Part shown: positions 1-11,019 of the stretch, piece after piece
How positions within the stretch are numbered: position 1 is the stretch's first letter
Layout: each line of letters starts with the position of its first letter
Source: Dysidea avara
Taxonomy: Eukaryota; Porifera; Demospongiae; Dictyoceratida; Dysideidae
Direction: 5' to 3'
DNA length: 64,000 bases
Assembly: GCF_963678975.1 (NCBI RefSeq)
Contig: NC_089274.1
Span: 8,400,143-8,464,142 of the forward strand
Notes under the pieces: model-generated
Seen by the model: only the letters and a program-made list of their open reading frames with translations
What the model was told of the DNA's origin: nothing
The model's database searches: none
Position numbers and translations under genes: made by a program

Positions 1-457
1 GTCATGCACATTCGGTATTTTTTTGGGTGACCATGACTGGTACAGTGTGTACGTACTCAGACCATGTACATGTTGTTTTTCCATTTACAAGATGCTAAAT
101 GCATGCAGCTATTAAGTGGCCTTCTACAGAGGTGACCTTAAACTAAGATAGTCTTGTAAAGAAGGTTGTACTGTGGCCAATGTACTAAAGTATTTATATC
201 ACAAAATAATTCTACAAAGCTGAGTTGTGACCATTTGTTCTATTGTGCTATTTTTGGGACTTTAATGAAAGTGTTGATGCTTTACCTTTTAAAGGATAGA
301 ATTGCTTATAACCCCACTATCCCATGACGGATTTCTAAAAGCTAAGTGTTTACATGATCTTAGGGAGTTCTACATTAAAATTTCTACCATTAATTTTAAA
401 CTTCTCTGTATTATTAGCTGGTCAAGTGTTAATTATTTTTTGTTGTGTCCCATCTAG
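1..457 (+). other. Intron of the Rab20-like gene
   Basis: This stretch precedes the terminal coding exon and ends in a pyrimidine-rich tract and an AG acceptor at 456-457. I see no exon carrying the P-loop (GxxxxGKS) or switch I in it, so the 5' exons of the gene must lie upstream of the window. No other feature was recognised. Confidence 0.6.
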
Positions 458-949
458 GATACAGCTGGAGAGGAGAAGTATGCATCTTTGTCAGCATTTT
501 ATTGTCGAGGAGCATCAGTGGCCATCTTGGTATATGACATCACTGATTCTTCATCATTTCAAAAACTACAAGAGTTATTTATGCCACTTCTGAAGGGAGC
601 AGGTCAGTCATGTCTCACTGTTTTAGTAGGCGCCAAATCTGATTTGCTTGGTGTGAAGAGTCGTCAAGTTACAAAACAACAAGGACAGGCACTAGCAGAA
701 CAGCAGCACTTGAAGCAGTTGGAGAGAGCTAAAACTGGTGGTGCTTCTACCTTCCTTTCTTCAGTAACTGGAAAAAAAAGCTTCTTTGAAACAAGTGCAA
801 AGACAGGAGAAAATGTTTCAGAACTATTTAAATTCATCGAAGAAATTGTGCAGTCACAGGCCAAAGTGTTCAAACGTGATCCTGAAGCGTTTACAGTAGA
901 GAAGAAAATACCAGTTAAGGAGCAACACAAAGGAGGATGTTGCAAATGA
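458..949 (+). CDS. Rab20-like small GTPase, terminal coding exon (partial gene)
   Basis: Rab-family GTPases are membrane-anchored switches of vesicle traffic. The exon opens at a splice acceptor with the G3 motif (DTAGEE). It continues through YCRGASVAILVYD, the G4 region (VGAKSDLL) and the G5 motif (ETSAKTGENV), and ends in a C-terminal GGCCK that fits geranylgeranylation. The YCRGA segment, the long insert between G4 and G5 and the CC tail resemble Rab20 more than the canonical Rabs. The P-loop and switch I exons are outside the window. Two deviations are visible. The catalytic Gln after DTAG is Glu, and Rab20 is also non-canonical there. The Asn of the G4 NKxD motif is Ala (AKSD), which should weaken guanine recognition. 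The stop is TGA at 947-949. An alternative is another divergent Rab or Ras-like protein. Confidence 0.85.
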   Translation, partial: DTAGEEKYASLSAFYCRGASVAILVYDITDSSSFQKLQELFMPLLKGAGQSCLTVLVGAKSDLLGVKSRQVTKQQGQALAEQQHLKQLERAKTGGASTFLSSVTGKKSFFETSAKTGENVSELFKFIEEIVQSQAKVFKRDPEAFTVEKKIPVKEQHKGGCCK

Positions 950-1047
950 TTTTGTTTGTTTTGTTTGTTTTATTTTTGCTTTCTCTTTACTGATTATATC
1001 CATTTGTAAGTTTTAACAATTTGTCTAATCTATTTAAAAACCCAAGC

Positions 1048-1053
1048 AATAAA
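1048..1053 (+). terminator. AATAAA polyadenylation signal of the Rab20-like gene
   Basis: A canonical hexamer sits about 100 bp after the stop codon, in AT-rich sequence typical of a short 3' UTR. Confidence 0.55.
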
Positions 1054-1651
1054 ATAGGTAGAACTCTGTATGCTATATATCAGTATGTAAATGTAAAATG
1101 AGAGTAATGTGAAGTGTTACTGGTGACTTTTGTAGATATAGCTACACTGTAGCTATTTCTTCCTCTGAAACAAGGACTTGAATCATGCGAAGTTCTGCAT
1201 GATCTCTAAAGTGGTAGGAAAGACTGGACCTAGGGACCCACAGGGACCAAATTATTCTCTCAATCAACAAGTATTGATGTAGTGTTTCAGTTATGCGATT
1301 GTAATGTGCAGAGCACAAGGTAAAACATTATGATAATGATTAAACCAAGTTCATGTTTGAACCCTAGAGAGTGACTATGTTGTCTCAAAGTACCCCACAT
1401 GGAACCAAATGGACGTTCAGTATAAATACGACCCTCCAGCCATGAATTTTCTACATGCAGATCAAAGACTATCTAGCTATAACTATTCGAAGGTGGGATA
1501 TCGCTTGGATATTGGCACAATGTTGATAACACATCCAACTGCCATGTGTTACTGTACCCACGTTAATAGTATGAAACAATCAAATTACTCTAATAAAACA
1601 CACGCTACTTTCAGGAAGTGGTTATGTAACTATAGTCAATTGTGGGTTTCA
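1054..1651. other. Intergenic region upstream of methyltransferase 1
   Basis: No gene is recognised. An open frame runs from 1409 into the methyltransferase, but the paralogue at 7251 shows that its translated part before 1652 is 5' flank. A TATAAATA sequence lies at 1421-1428, about 230 bp before the ATG. It is a candidate core promoter element only. Confidence 0.4.
1421..1428 (+). promoter_or_regulatory. Possible TATA box for methyltransferase 1
   Basis: TATAAATA lies about 230 bp upstream of the chosen ATG (1652). No matching box is seen at the same distance before the paralogue at 7251, so support is weak. Confidence 0.2.
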
Positions 1652-2449
1652 ATGGCGTACAGATTGTTTGAAGAGGCGTCTCACGCATTACTCTATGCTA
1701 AGTTTCGACCAACCTATCCTCCTAAACTTCGCGATGTGATTTCAGAATTTATAAAGAAGAATGGAGGAGGCTTCCAAAAGATGATAGACGTGGCGTGTGG
1801 TTCAGGCCAAAGCACGTTTTACATGGCTGACCTGTTTAAGCAAGTTTGTGGGGTAGACATTAGCCAGGCACAGGTGAATCAAGCTCAGGAGAAATCAAAA
1901 CAGCTAAATCACAGTAATGTTGAGTTCTGCGTGGGATCTGCTGACAAGCTGCCGTTTGCAAATGCATCCGTTGATCTGGTCACCTGCGCTCAAGCTCTAC
2001 ATTGGTTTGATGAAACCACATTTTATCCAGAAGCAGATAGAGTTTTGAAACGTAAAGGATGTCTAGCAGCTTATGGGTATGGTAATGTTGAAGCAAAACA
2101 TCAAAACACACAGTCATTGATCAGGCATTTCTACAAGGAGACGCTGAAAGGTTGCTGGGCTGATCGGAGAAGACACATTGATGTTTGTTTTACAGAATTC
2201 AAGCTTCCTTATGCTAAATCAGAACGGTATGACTTCTACTCAGATGTGGAAATGAAGCTACCCGATTTAATTGGTTACATCAGCACTTGGTCAGGATATT
2301 GTAAATACAGTGAACTCCATCCTGGGACTGTTGTATTAGATGAACTGGAACAACAATTACATAAGGAATTAGGTTCTGATACTCCTAAGGAACAGATAAC
2401 TATGTACTTGCAGTTTCCTATTTTTGTACTAATAGGTCAAAAAGAATAA
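1652..2449 (+). CDS. Class-I SAM-dependent methyltransferase, copy 1
   Basis: This is a 265-residue, intronless methyltransferase with a Methyltransf_11-type fold. SAM-binding motif I (DVACGSGQ) lies near residues 46-53. An acidic residue follows in CGVDIS near 67-71. The motif III/IV region (KLPFANASVDLVTC) is near 99-112 and is followed by ALHWFD. The N-terminal RPTYPPKL and this spacing match the family of trans-aconitate-methyltransferase-like and DDB_G0268948-like proteins, whose substrates are mostly unknown. An upstream in-frame ATG at 1409 would add 81 residues. I chose 1652 because the paralogue at 7251 starts at the same MAYRL residues and the sequence just before both ATGs is similar. 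The enzyme is probably cytosolic, as no signal peptide or membrane segment is seen. Absence of introns in this intron-rich neighbourhood hints at an ancestral retrocopy followed by tandem duplication. Confidence 0.88.
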   Translation: MAYRLFEEASHALLYAKFRPTYPPKLRDVISEFIKKNGGGFQKMIDVACGSGQSTFYMADLFKQVCGVDISQAQVNQAQEKSKQLNHSNVEFCVGSADKLPFANASVDLVTCAQALHWFDETTFYPEADRVLKRKGCLAAYGYGNVEAKHQNTQSLIRHFYKETLKGCWADRRRHIDVCFTEFKLPYAKSERYDFYSDVEMKLPDLIGYISTWSGYCKYSELHPGTVVLDELEQQLHKELGSDTPKEQITMYLQFPIFVLIGQKE

Positions 2450-5265
2450 CATTTTACAATTGTGTCAATGGTGCATGCATACTACATTACAGCTACTATT
2501 ACCCCAGTGTCAAAAAGGTGGCCATATCAAGGGTGGTGTTTATAGCACATTAAGCAGTGCATTGACTTCAGTGTAGCTATGTGTACATTGAAACAATTTT
2601 AGCAAGCTGGGGCATGTAATAGTTTTGTGCAACTTATCATGTGACACAATCCAACATCCTGTACTGTTAGTCAAGTTAGTCCCTGTAGTTCTATTTTTTG
2701 TCTCTGTTGGCATCATGTGTACACTACACCCTGTACATATATGTAGTTTATCACCAGTGGAGGTATTTAGAAGTAGACTGCATGTTTGGACAGGCTGTAT
2801 ATCAATTTGGGAGTTGGATACTCTCTGCCATACATCAACTTTTGATAAGCTACGCAATCTACTTCTATACATAAATCTTACATTTTGGAAACATATGAGT
2901 GACTACTTTGACACTACATCTTTGGTTGTGCTGCTGTACGTACCCACTTCCAGCAAAGCATCCGACACAGATTTACTCAGTACCTATAACAAAACAGCAA
3001 ATCACCTCACAGTCACATGTAACATCACTACAACCTGTGCAGTTAAGTCCACTCTCATTTTAGAAAATGATGTTAGCTCAAGGTGTTCACGTTGTACATC
3101 AGACTTTGGATGACTAGATGGAATACTTAATTTTTGTCTTGTAGAGCTAAATTAAATGTACTACTATATAGTCTACAGGATTTTGTGTATCCCAACTGCA
3201 GTCTATTTTAGTGTGTAGCTACAAAATAGTGCAAGATGTTGTATCCTTTGCACGATGTATTGGTGCCACGACTCTGCAGATTGTCCTATTGGAGTATATG
3301 TAGCTATGGCTTGGAGGGGTATTAACATGCTTATTTAATTGGTTCTGAAAACCTCAGATGTGACACCTCCATTGATAAGCTCATGTGCTTTTGTAATAAC
3401 TAGCACTCTGGGATTTGATGTGTTTCTGAGGCCAGTTCCCACCCTCCAGGCAATGCAACCCTATTCTGAGGAACAAATTAGCTTGTGTATACACTCTCAT
3501 ACAAGAATGCTTGAACAGGTCAAGTTAAACATTGGTCTGCATATTAATTGGGCATGCATTGCTAAGCCAGTAACAAACCTTTCAAGCTGGAAGGTGTATG
3601 TGCAGCTGAGCTAACTTCTACCAATAGTTTATCTAACAGAAACTGCAAAGGCATCATTGCATGGAGGCTATAGCCATCAACAGAACGAATAATCAAGGTC
3701 CAAATGGTAAGGAAGGTCAGCAACCAAAATGTCTAGCTTGCATCGTAGTGTAGGTCTGTATGTACGTATACATGCAACAGTCCACTCAATACTTCTTAGT
3801 AAATTCATAGCAAAGCTAATAATTATATAGCTATCACTTTGTACAATTTGATTATTTTCCATTTACATGCAATTGGCAGTACCATGCTCCCGCCCTGAAT
3901 AGACTGTGAATGTTTTAAACAAGTCCTTTTGACCTAGCAATACCAAAATAAGAAATTCAGTAAGTATACCATAATCAAAATAATCAAACTCCTTCAGTTA
4001 CTAATTATTGTTCCAGTTCATCCTATATAGGTACAACAACAATCCCACAGATGGAGTTCATATAATTTGTGAAATTTATATGTTCCTTCGGAATCCTTCC
4101 ATAATTAAAACAATTATGAACACAGTCCATGTGACCATGTCTCATTAAAGAAGTGACCAATCAAAGACATGACTATACTCTGCTGCATTTTCATCTGCAG
4201 CACTCAGCATTTTTGCAATTTGGATATACTTAGCATGTGACTAAGTATACGTCTGGACAAAAAATGTGGTTCAGTGTAGTGTAGTGCTGTAGTCAATTTC
4301 AGAAATATTTATTGTGTATCTAGCTAATGGTGTGTGCTGGGAGTCTGCTATTTGCAAGTGTAGATATCTCCTGACTTATAAATAGCAGACTCTCAGCACA
4401 CCATGCAAACGTTTTGCAAATATAGCTCAAGTTGATTTTCTTCTAAATACCTTCTCTCAATCAATTTTACTTTTATTAGTTATTTATTTATTACTATGTA
4501 AAAATTATGACACACAGATACATACACATGATCACTAAAATTGTAATCAATAATAAATAATTAAAGATGGCTGGTTGACAATGTTTTCTGTATAAGATTT
4601 TGTTTCATGATCTAATTATTGGAGGCAAGAAAGAGTAAAGATAAGTGTTAATTTTGACAAATGGTGTTCTAAATCACTCAGAGTGATATTGACATTGGAA
4701 CAACAATGAGATTCTCGTAAAGCATAACTTGTCTGCAGTAGGTGAAACATGATTCAAGGGTAAATTAAGTATATTATGTTGAGTATATAGCACTAGCTAC
4801 ATAACTACATACTGACCACTGAGGTCTCTATTCTCCAGTACTAGAGGAGAGAACTTAAGTCTCTTATTTACCAAACTGGAGTCACTAAGTCCATCTGGTG
4901 GAATTCTTGTGATTTGCTGTAAGAATAAACAGAAGAGACACATACCAGTGATTGTGGTAAAACTACATGCATGCGGCTATAATATTACTACAGTATACAA
5001 GACACTGGGTTACTTATACTGTATAAACTATTCTAACAGAACACACACCTGCGTCAAGGACCAGCACACTGCTGTGGTTGCAATTTTTTGCCATGGAACT
5101 TTTGCATACAAAATAAAAACCACAATTCCTCAATTTATCTACAGAATATTATACTGTGAGTGCAATAGAATTTTAGTGCAACAAAAAAAACAACAAAGTG
5201 CAGTGTACATCTGACACTGAACTGTCTTAGCAACCACCTGAGCCTCCACAGACACTATAAGGCAA
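2450..5265. other. Intergenic region between the methyltransferase copies, first part
   Basis: Several short open frames exist (for example 2625-3113, 162 codons), but none shows a recognisable domain, a compositional signal or splice context. The region holds a short hairpin (4327-4404). Otherwise I see nothing identifiable. Confidence 0.4.
4327..4404. repeat. Short imperfect inverted repeat (hairpin, about 26-bp arms)
   Basis: Arms at 4327-4353 and 4380-4404 are complementary apart from one mismatch and a 2-nt indel, with a 26-nt loop. The size is compatible with a MITE relic or a small hairpin RNA. No flanking target duplication was identified. Confidence 0.6.
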
Positions 5266-5269
5266 AAGA

Positions 5270-6262
5270 AGTTCCTCAAAACTTAGACATGAGTAGCATT
5301 GGCCTTCAAGTTGGTAGCTACAGATATTATGATTGTCAGTGATTTTTCAAGGTGAGGTGTTCATCAAAGATTACTCCTAAATATTTTGCATTAGAAACCT
5401 GCTGTATTAGGTGATTAGATATGTAACTTTAATAATGTGGTGTTTATTAGTGATTGTAAGATGCATGCATTTGGATGGGTTGAACTCCATTTGCCACTTC
5501 TCTGTCAATGTTTGTAAGGAGATTAAGTGACATTGGAGATCGTTCAGGCATATGGATGGTAATGTTACTAAGCATCATGTATAGAATCTGACAGTACAGT
5601 GTAGATCTTGTGTGATGTAGATCTTGTATGATGTCATTAATAGAGATAGTGGGCTAACACTGGGCACTCCAGACAGTATGGTGGAGGGTTTGCTATTAAC
5701 ATTATCAATAACTACTGTTTGAGATTGTCCACATAAAAGTCTTTAATCCAATCTAATAATCTAATTGGATGTGCACCGATAATTGGATCGGTTATCAGTT
5801 TTATTGGCCTTGTTTTTTTCATATCGATATTGGATCGGTAACATGCATAAAAAGGCAGCAGATACAGATATACATAAACATCTATTTATGGGTACTCATA
5901 CTCCTAGCAGTGCAGGATTATGTAGTGTTGGCTATTGATTACAGTCCTACTCTGTACTACATTTAGAGAGCAAATTGTTAGGGAAAATGTCCATGCTACC
6001 ATATCGGATCGGCTTTGTTTATCGGCTTGATAATATTATTTTATATCGGTTATTGGAATATCGGCTAAAAGTCATATCGGTGCATCTCTAAATCCAATAA
6101 CGTTCGTTAACTCCATAGTGAATAGTTTTGAGACACAGTCTTTCATATGGGACTTTGTTGAAGGCTTTAGAAAACAATAATCTAGAAACAATGCATCAAT
6201 TTGATCCCCAGAATTCAATGCTCTCAGCTTTGGAAAAATCATTAACTACATCCAATAACTGA
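5270..6262 (-). mobile_element. Decayed LINE reverse transcriptase (CR1/Jockey-like), interrupted by a MITE
   Basis: Read on the minus strand, fragments in different frames match the expected order of a non-LTR reverse transcriptase. First comes a DALFLDY...KAF-like core and a KVP-Y/HER-like segment near 6230-6120. Next is WIKDFYVDN near 5760, then a VPSVSPLS-like relic of VPQGSVLGP. Last are EKWQMEFNPSKC and AKYLGVIFDEHL near 5500-5330. Many stops and frameshifts mean it is dead. The frame is split at about 5767-6088 by a separate inverted-repeat element. The exact clade is not determined. Confidence 0.7.
5767..6088. mobile_element. hAT-like MITE nested in the LINE
   Basis: The ends carry inverted termini, GTGCACCGAT at the left and ATCGGTGCATC at the right, and the interior repeats ATCGG-containing motifs. 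It splits the reverse-transcriptase reading between the RYWI and LLDWIKDF segments of the host LINE. The flanking octamers are similar, about 6 of 8 identical, as expected for an old 8-bp target duplication. No transposase is encoded. Confidence 0.6.
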
Positions 6263-6639
6263 GTTTCACACGGCCACTTAGAACAATTTTAAAGTTATCA
6301 CATAAACATTGTCTCTCCAACATTAGCTATGCACCCATCAATATTATCTCTCCTCTTTGGCAAGGATGGGGATTTGACTTTAATAGAATCAAATTTCCCA
6401 CCCATGAGGACATGACAAGTGGTCAGATTCCCCACCTATGTACTTTTAGGAACAGGTTATTCTTGTAGGAGGCAGAGAAGAGCATGCAAGCACCGTAAAT
6501 TTAAACCGTCAAATGCCCCACTGGTACGACAATTTTTAAGGTCAAATCAAACCAAATTTCCACTATTCCACATCTCCTTACTGTATGCCTGGGAGGGGGG
6601 TGGTGGGGCTTAATGTTAATGGGTGCATTATGTCCGAGT
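6263..6639. other. Unassigned region between LINE fragments
   Basis: No gene, clear repeat or structured element was recognised. It may include further decayed LINE sequence. Confidence 0.3.
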
Positions 6640-6856
6640 CAATTCCATAAACTACGTAGTTGTGCACACAATAACCATCTTTTGGATGCCATTCTACTAC
6701 TTGATAAATTCTTAGCCTTCGGCATAAGAAGGGATGTCAACTACTACTGTCCAAGAAATATCTAGCAGAGATATCTACTTGTAAGTGAGGAGCCCATACT
6801 GGAGATGCATATTTGAGGATAGGTCAGACAAAGGTTTTGTAGCAGTTGGATTTGAT
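6640..6856 (-). mobile_element. C-terminal fragment of a second LINE
   Basis: On the minus strand near 6850-6770, a YKTFV-PILKYASPVWAPH segment corresponds to the conserved YK-LVRP-LEYAS-VW-PY motif downstream of the catalytic reverse-transcriptase motifs. In a complete element this part would follow the AKYLGV segment. Here it lies upstream of it on the same strand, so it is a separate insertion. Confidence 0.6.
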
Positions 6857-7250
6857 ACTGAGAAACTGCAAAGCACAATGCCAGCGAATATGCAATGAAA
6901 AACAGGCTAAAAAAGTACCTTCTTGAACTGGTGGTTAAAACTTTGTCTAAAGCGTACATCTTTAATTGGTGAACCATCATATAGCATAACACTTGCCTGA
7001 GGCAATTGCCATGCATTTGGGGCTCAGGCTCAGGTGATTTCAAGTGTGATCCTTTTTTTGAAAAGAAGACTGCTCTACAACTTTTCAGCAGTGACATTTG
7101 GGGATTATACTATACTGTCATTGCTAACTGAAGTGTGACATCAGTCAGGGAAATAATTATTTCGTGCTGACCGCGTTTTCATTTTTGTGATACAAATTTC
7201 GCGAAAATTTTAATTTGTCATTAGCTGACTGAATTGATTGTGGGTTTTGA

Positions 7251-8048
7251 ATGGCGTACAGGCTATATGAAGACGAGTCCCACGCATCACTGTACTCTAA
7301 GTTTCGGCCAACATATCCTCCTAAAGTTCGCCAAGTCATTTCAGAGTTTATAAAGAAGAATGGAGGAGGCTTCCAAAAGATGGTAGACGTGGCGTGTGGC
7401 TCAGGCCAAGGCACATTTCACATGGCCGATCTCTTTAAGCAAGTTTGTGGAATTGACATAAGCCAGGAGCAGGTGCATCAAGCTCTCGAGAAATCGAAAC
7501 AGCTAAATATCAAAAATGTTGAGTTCTGCGTGGGTACTGCTGAGAAGCTACCGTTTGCAGACGAATCTGTTGACCTGGTCACGTGTGCTGAAGCGCTACA
7601 CTGGTTTCATGAAACCACGTTTTATTCAGAGGTAGATAGAATTTTGAAACACGGAGGATGTCTGGCAGCATATGGGTATGGTCATGTTGAAGCAAAACAT
7701 GAAAATGTACAACCATTGATCAGACATTTCTTGAAAGACACACTGAAAGGTTGCTGGGCTGATCGAATAAAGCATATCGATAATTGCTATGCAGAACTTA
7801 ACCTTCCTTATGAAAAATTAGAACGGTACGACTTTTACTCAGAAGAACAAAGAAGGCTTCCTGACTTAATTGGTTACATGAGGAGTAGTGCAGCATATCG
7901 CAGATACAGTGAACTCCATCCTGGGAATATTGTATTGGATGAACTGGAACAACAGTTACATAAGGAATTGGGTTCTGATATTCCTAAGGAAAAGATAATG
8001 ATACACATCCAGTTTCCTATGTTTGTGTTAATATGTCAAAAAGAATAA
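7251..8048 (+). CDS. Class-I SAM-dependent methyltransferase, copy 2
   Basis: A second intronless gene of exactly 265 codons is collinear with the copy at 1652 without indels and roughly three-quarters identical by eye. Motif I (DVACGSGQGTF), the acidic CGIDIS segment, KLPFADESVDLVTC and ALHWFHET are all intact, so the SAM fold should be functional. The first in-frame ATG gives MAYRLYEDE. Sequence just upstream of the ATG resembles that of copy 1, so the duplication unit included some 5' flank. Divergence is spread over the whole protein, more so in the C-terminal third (residues about 165-225). That part usually shapes the substrate pocket in this family, so the two may act on different substrates. 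The substrate cannot be read from the sequence. Confidence 0.9.
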   Translation: MAYRLYEDESHASLYSKFRPTYPPKVRQVISEFIKKNGGGFQKMVDVACGSGQGTFHMADLFKQVCGIDISQEQVHQALEKSKQLNIKNVEFCVGTAEKLPFADESVDLVTCAEALHWFHETTFYSEVDRILKHGGCLAAYGYGHVEAKHENVQPLIRHFLKDTLKGCWADRIKHIDNCYAELNLPYEKLERYDFYSEEQRRLPDLIGYMRSSAAYRRYSELHPGNIVLDELEQQLHKELGSDIPKEKIMIHIQFPMFVLICQKE

Positions 8049-9036
8049 CTATTTTTGATTAGTCTTTAGGTTGAACAATACCTTTGTCATCTTTATCTAA
8101 TCTAATACAAGTGTAATTACATTGGCTCTTTGAACTACTGTTCTTACTGCCCACTGCATTGCATTGACCATTGTAAACATATGTATCAGTGTATTTACCT
8201 ATAGTGCCTTTCAAAATGGTAGAAAGGATGCTAGATTGGATGTACATGTTACCAAAATATCTAATGGTATAACTACACTTAATGAGGGTACAGTGCAAGG
8301 CTTGGCAGAACAAGAGACACCATTTTACAAGCTTACATAATAATGGGTAGGTAACGTGAGTTCTATCACGGTAATAATTTCTAGGTCATATCATGACAAA
8401 TATATTATCACGATACAAAATACATTCATTATTGCCCAGCACTAGTATGCACTTCTGGGAATAGAAACAGCAGTTCACACGGTAGTTGTAAAAGTAGTAT
8501 AGCAGCTACACTAGCACAAGATAGCAGCTATATACACTGCTGCAAGCTACCATCATCATATAATTAGAAAGCAGCTAACATTATATGTTTCAATGAAATT
8601 AAGGTTGCGGAATGGTGGGGTACATGCCTTGAAGAACTCGTTACTGATGAATATAAGGTGACTGCTATAATCACAGCCATGCACCTATATCAGAGCCCTG
8701 TTATATTATAATTACTATTGTGCATGTAGTTATGTTTCAGTTTTGCATTCTTGCCCAGCTGTTTGTCTCTGCCAGCAATTCAATACTATAAGAATTGGCT
8801 GACTGCTGTATTAGAGATTTTAATCATTTAAAATGCATGCTTACAGTGGTTGACCAGTTGCCTATTTGTTATAATGCTTTACTGCAACAACATTTTATCC
8901 AAACCTGGTTGATGCATGCTTTATTACAGAGCTGGAGTTTCAAAATAATTCACATACCAGAAACATTTATACCTGGTCAGTTGCTTATTCAGCTTATACA
9001 CTTTCAAGTAAAATATATATAGCTAACTACTTTATG
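8049..9036. other. Intergenic region downstream of methyltransferase 2
   Basis: No gene or RNA is recognised. The short open frames (8059-8313 on -, 8795-9022 on +) lack any identifiable domain. Confidence 0.4.
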
Positions 9037-9123
9037 CACTAATGTTTTGAGTCTGAAACTATTTTATCTGTTTGCTATACGATTCACTACTTTTATACCC
9101 ATATAGTGTGATGTAAGAGCATA

Positions 9124-9809
9124 GGCGGATCTAGGAGACACTGTCAGGGGGGAGCAGGAAGTTTTAGTGCACAACAGTGTTTATTTCACTGTGAGGATAA
9201 GAATGGAATTCTAGTACACAAGTTATATTCATTTGCATAACTTTATTTAGCATATAGCTGGATGAATGATGGACATACAGTTTTTAAAACTGTAGTTGGA
9301 GAAAATTTTAAAAATTAGACCTCCTAGGGTTGAATTTGAGAGCATTTTTGATAGCACTTAGCTAACAAAGTGTATGCTTTGCAATGCATACAAAGATTGG
9401 TTGGCCTATCTGAGATAAACCTGTTTGATGGTAAAGTGCATACCAAAACAAAATAAGGAGTAGCTAGCATTGTTATATTTGTAAAAATTGTAAATTGATG
9501 ACATTAGAACTGCGACTGTTCTATTAGAGTAGTGACTGCTCTATTAGAGTATCTCGATCTTTCCACAAAAATTCAAATTTATTTGCCTCGCTTTCTTTTA
9601 GTGTATAGTTTAGCTATAACTGTAAAGTACATTTATAACTGTTGTCTTCTATTTGCCCATTGGCTTTCTATACTTCCGAGTATACTTCTGAATACACTGT
9701 GAATGCATGATTCTAGTTTCTGGTATCAATATAGTACTGTAGGTCCAAGGGGGGCAAGAGAAAGGCCAGGGGGGGGCACAGCACCCCTTGGCTCCCCCTC
9801 AGATCCGCC
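9124..9809. mobile_element. GGCGGATCT-terminus DNA element with TA duplication
   Basis: The element begins GGCGGATCTAGG and ends in AGATCCGCC. Each end is flanked by TA, consistent with a 2-bp target duplication. There is no coding sequence. A related pair of ends is seen at 48875-49723. Two copies of a dispersed 17-bp motif lie inside it (9514-9550). Confidence 0.6.
9514..9550 (-). repeat. Paired 17-bp motif ACTCTAATAGARCAGTC
   Basis: Two minus-strand copies, at 9514-9530 and 9534-9550, are separated by 3 bp and followed by ATCTCGATC, the complement of GATCGAGAT. The same motif recurs through the window (see findings). Confidence 0.85.
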
Positions 9810-10174
9810 TATACAGTATACTCGGAAGTGTTTACAGCAATATTAAAAGATGTTTAGAAATTCCCCTCTTATAATATTGCTGTAAACATCATATGCCATG
9901 AAGCCATATGATGTTTACAACATTAAGTCCTGCCATTATATTGAAGCCATATGATGTTTACAACAGTGTATTTAGAAATTCCCTCTTACATCACACTATA
10001 TGGTATAAAAGTAGTAAATAGTATAGCAAACAATTAAAATAGCTTCAGACTCAGAACAGTAGTGTGTAAAAGTAACTTGGAGGTAAGGAAACAATGTTTT
10101 TCAGTTGTGTATTTTACAAGCATAAAATATATGTTTAGCTAAAAATAAGCAGGACAGTATAGCTAGCTATCATT

Positions 10175-10435
10175 ATGTTGGTAGGTTTAGATGTAAGACT
10201 TGCTTACAATAATGATGTATCTTTAACGACTAACATGGTAGGAATGGAAGAAAACTCACACATGAGTGTACAAGACCAACAGCAGCAGCTGTTGCAACAA
10301 CGCCAAGAACAACAACGACAACAGATGTTAGAGGATACTGGGAGATCTGAGATGTGTATAGGATGGAGTAACATGAAGTTACCAGCTAACATTGTGACTG
10401 GTATAACAATTTATAATCAGGATAAGAATAGCTAG
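10175..10435 (+). other. Hypothetical Gln-rich open frame (86 codons)
   Basis: The frame contains a Gln-rich stretch (DQQQQLLQQRQEQQRQQ) at about residues 33-49 and no recognisable domain. A diverged, disrupted relative of the flanking DNA occurs near 15290-15360 and 15670-15720. This suggests a duplicated, non-conserved segment rather than a maintained gene. It could be an exon of an unrecognised gene. Confidence 0.2.
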
Positions 10436-11019
10436 CATACTTTATGTTCAATGTCTTGTTGACAGTATATATAATATATATATATATACATAAAAATGTG
10501 AGATGGTCTTACTACCTATTCATATACAAACATGTGTTGCAGTGCATAGCGTATTCACCTATAATCAAGAATGCATGTATAATGGACAATACTCTTGCTA
10601 TACAGTTATCTGTCAGATATACAGTAGCTCTAAATAGTATACTAGTTAGTACGTTAGCTGAAATGGGTTCCATTCCTAAATATTCGTTAATTAATGAGAA
10701 TAAAATTGGATTGAGACAATGCATTAATAATTAACCAAAGATGGACTACATAGTTTGTTTGCTTGTATTTACATTCACGTGGTGGAAATATAGTATAATA
10801 ATTATACGAATTTACCAAAAATCAAATAAATGTTAGGTTTCATCATTTATACAAATACATAACAGATAGCTGATGCATTACATGTAGTGAGCATGCAGTA
10901 CTGATTTAAGTGACACTGAAACATTTCCCTACTGAAATACAAATTATTCGGTATACAACTGACCACTAAAACAAATGTAGTTGAGTTGCTTACAGTATTA
11001 CCTTCAAGTAGGCAAAAAA

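Larger units (their letters stand above)
9037..10065. repeat. Composite element with 80-bp outer inverted repeats
   Basis: The arm at 9037-9118 pairs with 9983-10065; both carry the complement of a segment around GTCTGAAACTATTTTA and TATAGTGTGATGTAAGAG. The interval holds a GGCGGATCT-ended transposon (9124-9809) and a short block at 9814-9980. In that block GAAGCCATATGATGTTTACA occurs twice (9900 and 9943) and an inverted GTAAACATCATATG occurs once. The nesting suggests a MITE that received a second insertion. Confidence 0.65.

Noticed and set aside
1409-1651. N-terminal extension of methyltransferase 1 from the ATG at 1409
   Set aside because: The paralogue begins at the position equivalent to 1652, the extension has no domain, and a TATA-like sequence lies within it.
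2625-3113. 162-codon open frame downstream of methyltransferase 1
   Set aside because: No recognisable domain, no paralogue, an overlapping antisense frame, and AT-rich composition compatible with chance.
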